This document shows positions 58,961-64,000 of a stretch of DNA of 64,000 nt, in pieces. Made by a program: the position numbers and the translations under genes. The notes beneath the pieces were generated by a model. That model was given only the letters and a program-made list of their open reading frames with translations, did not search any database and had not been told where the DNA came from. The stretch comes from Glebionis coronaria (lineage: Eukaryota > Streptophyta > Magnoliopsida > Asterales > Asteraceae): assembly GCA_025667525.1 (NCBI GenBank), contig JANFOE010000054.1, positions 1,890,501 through 1,954,500 of the forward strand, given 5' to 3'. Positions within the stretch are counted from its first letter, which is position 1. The number at the start of each line of letters is the position of its first letter.

Positions 58961-59850
58961 GTGAACAACCACCTGTGCCCAAGCAATTCTCCATCCTGTT
59001 TGATATGTCCATCGTTGAGATGAAAAATCAACGATTGCCCTATTCTTTAACCCCTTAAGCTCCGCTGGATCAGTAATACCCGCACCCTTTTTTTTTATCA
59101 AAAAATGAACCATAATGTTGTACATAAGAATCAAATTAGTACTAAAGATGTCAATTTGTTACCCATATGAAAAAACAAATATTGAGATTTATAAATGACA
59201 AATGTGAAGTTAGAAATTTTGATTTATATCTTTAGAGATTTTGATTTTCCAGGTTTGAGAGTGATGTATATATCTTTAGAGATTTGAGGCTTACCAGAAT
59301 GACCATATGCGCTACCTATAAGTTAGAAATTTTGATTTTCATAAAGAAAGAGTTGCAAAAAATAAGTTCTCTCGATTTTATTCTTAAATTTTTTTAGTAC
59401 CTTACCAGTTGACCATTAAAAAACAAATGAGGAACATGACCAAGTGTTTTCACATGAGTAGTTGTTTCAGGTGCATCATTTAGGAATGACTCGTCACCTT
59501 TAATGTCGACGCTATAATAAGTATGAGACGATCATTAGAATCGAGCAACTCACCATGTTTGAATCTTTTTGCATAACTCAAAGCATAAAGTTTTTTTACC
59601 TTGTGGAATACCATAAATAATCACTATGATGAGTTGTTGTATTAACCTGCTCCAGTAATCCTAGTCTAGTGAATACATCATTACTTGATATTCCCATGGG
59701 TTCACTAACATAATCCAGTCTTGTGGTTCTACACATCACCCATGGCACCCCAGTATTTACGGATGTTGTCATACTCACTGTCCATTTTATGTAAATTTAT
59801 GCAACGGGCCTATAATCTTTCTCAACTTGACTATATTCATTCTCAATCTG
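58961..59850 (-). pseudogene. Beta-galactosidase (GH35) pseudogene
   Basis: Three exon pieces are visible. 59600-59850 reads QIENEYSQVEKDY, a stop, YIKWTVSMTTSVNTGVPWVMC, then by internal deletion SEPMGISSNDVFTRLGLLEQ and SDYLWYSTR. 59406-59512 reads DIKGDESFLNDAPETTTHVK, LGHVPHLFFNGQL. About 58965-59100 reads GAGITDPAELKGLKNRAIVD, SSQRWTYQTGW. These follow plant GH35 enzymes (BGAL8-like), secreted or vacuolar galactan-trimming hydrolases. QIENEY contains the acid/base Glu, but the nucleophile region and most of the protein are missing. Confidence 0.85.
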
Positions 59851-60190
59851 TCATCAATGGTTTGCAGACAGAAAAAGAACTTTTCATATTAGTAATATGA
59901 GTTATTGGGGTTAAGGCTTAATTATAAGTGTCTTGAAAAAAGCTATAAAATTATAACCAATTCAAAAAATCTCTGCGATAAAAACCACAATTCAAAAAAC
60001 CCATAAAAACCTAATTTGAAAATTAATGCTAAACAGGAATATTAAGGTCGAACAAAAAATCCATCAAAGTATGTGAATAATTAAAAAAAAGTACCTTCCA
60101 TGAAAACGTGCTATTGAATATGAAATATTAAATCTTGATTGAATTGGCACGTATCTTGCTAATTCATTAAACCTGTAAGCATCTTCTAAA
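59851..60190. other. AT-rich intergenic DNA
   Basis: No gene or repeat recognised. Confidence 0.3.
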
Positions 60191-60194
60191 AAGG

Positions 60195-60365
60195 TTTTCT
60201 CTCCTCTGGCACTGCCTGAAAAGGGTGTGTTTGCTCGGGCACTGCCTATAAAGGACCCGTCTGATCAGGCACCGCCTAGAATGTCTACTCAGGCACCACG
60301 TAAAATGGTCGGGTCTAGTTAGGCACAAACTAAAAAGGTTTTATCTACTCAAGCATTGTCTAATG
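60195..60365. repeat. Diverged ~30-bp tandem repeat (about six units)
   Basis: Units carry TCAGGCACYGCCTAAAA-like cores preceded by a GTCTACTC-like phrase. They are strongly diverged from each other. Confidence 0.75.
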
Positions 60366-60894
60366 GAATTTCTCATCTCATTGATCACTTGAGCAAGTAG
60401 TTTATGGTCTTCATGATGGATTGAAAGTAACCAAATAAGGTAGGTCAATCTCGCATACTATACCAACAGATATGAATGGGTTGTGTAAAAACAATGAAAT
60501 CAAACCGATTTAGATCAAGGTAAATAATAATATATAATGGGTTGCATTATACCCAAAAACCGCAAGATTCGATCTAATATTAAGGCTTTTTCAAGCATGA
60601 TTTACATTATACAAACTGATAAAACATATACCAGATGCATGGAACACAGTAATTAAACCTATTAAAAGAATGACAATACCTTTGTTGGAACGATGTGATG
60701 TTTGGAATGACTTTCTTCAATTATTACAGCTTCATAAATGGTGGAAAATCGACCGGAGGTGAAGGAATATGTAAAAAGCAGGGTTTAGTATCTAATACTG
60801 TATAGGGATATTCGAGTTTTTAGTTTTAATTCCTTGATAAGTTGTGTATATTAATTAGGTTTTTCTGAAGGATACCAAAAGTGTTGGGTTGGTG

Positions 60895-60958
60895 TAAATG
60901 TTGAGTCTCTTTGTTGTTAACTGGTAGGTCTCTGGTTCGAATCCCTGCCTGCATAATT
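60895..60958 (+). repeat. tRNA-derived (SINE-like) fragment
   Basis: Box-B-like TGGTTCGAATCCC with a weak upstream half. No full cloverleaf. Confidence 0.4.
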
Positions 60959-61037
60959 TTTAATAATTATGAAATATGGCTGCTGACGTGGATTAGGAGC
61001 ATGATTATGTGGCATATCCCTCCTCTTATATATAATG

Positions 61038-63526
<2,489 letters not shown>

Positions 63527-64000
63527 TTGTTCGTAAATTTTTATTAAAGTATGTCTATGTTTTAGTTAAGAATTAAAGTACTATTAAGTACCTAATAATT
63601 ATATTTGTTATTAGTTTGACACATATTTGTTATTTTTATAAAAGTGATTTTAACTTTGGTTAGTATTAGTTGTTATAACTCTTAATGAACGGTTTTGATC
63701 ACATATTAGTCTTTGAGTGTACAAATATAAGTTGTATAATTTTACACTCTGTTTGTTAGTATAAAACATAAAGAAAAGAGATGGAAAGAGAAAATGAGAG
63801 ACAAAAGCAAAGTAGAAGAATAACAAATGATTTTTTATCTTGTGTTCTTGAGTTAGAAAGAACATAAGAGATAATAAGCAAAATTATCTGTTTTAAAATC
63901 AATTTTACTTCATTTCATCTCATTTTGAGAAAAGATTAGAAGAGTAAATTTAGTTTAATTTAATATCTTTTACTTTCTCTTTTTTAAAAAACACTACTTT
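63527..64000. other. AT-rich DNA, presumed Helitron body
   Basis: No gene seen. It lies on the element side of the Helitron-like terminus. Confidence 0.3.

Overview
This is plant nuclear DNA: AT-rich and intron-bearing, with plant gene families (nodulin-like MFS, XTH, pectinesterase, DYW-type PPR, GH35 beta-galactosidase, RLCK, KIN-7 kinesin) and plant LTR retrotransposons with tRNA-iMet primer sites. A eudicot is likely. The gag-only LTR element recalls repeats I associate with Asteraceae, but that is a weak impression. The window is mostly a repeat and pseudogene landscape with very few intact genes.

1-7,300: a truncated pectinesterase fragment, then the 3' end of a DYW-type PPR pseudogene split by a complete but decayed Ty1/copia element (711-7,020, minus strand, TSD TCCAC). 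7,300-15,400: intergenic DNA with a possible two-exon 60-aa gene (9,043-11,181), an intronic segmental duplication, a 1.3-kb non-autonomous MULE-like element with nested inverted repeats (11,463-12,752) and a small Ty3/gypsy remnant. 15,400-21,000: decayed gene remnants and anonymous AT-rich DNA. 21,239-23,074: the one convincing intact gene, a two-exon nodulin-like major-facilitator transporter. 24,300-27,500: an RGG-rich remnant, an XTH pseudogene and a small RING-like gene whose zinc-ligand set is incomplete.

28,451-37,145: the most striking object, an 8.7-kb Pack-MULE-like element with about 125-bp terminal inverted repeats and a perfect 9-bp target-site duplication. It carries fragments of TIP41, a peptidase-C45-like gene, an RLCK (twice, in opposite orientations), a KIN-7 kinesin, a kinesin-like coiled coil, two unidentified exons, and a tRNA-Ala(TGC) gene with intact folding. 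No transposase was seen.

40,268-51,429: a decayed copia element (159-bp LTRs) interrupted by a younger 6.5-kb LTR element (42,031-48,517, TSD ATGTT). That younger element has 1.6-kb LTRs, a 37-bp palindromic minisatellite, and one 413-codon zinc-knuckle ORF with no pol. 52,480-64,000: Helitron-like termini next to (TA)n arrays, a Raf-like kinase exon, a beta-galactosidase pseudogene, a 42-nt inverted-repeat pair and anonymous DNA.

The genes do not form a pathway. The window mainly records repeated capture, nesting and C-to-T type decay of transposons and gene fragments.
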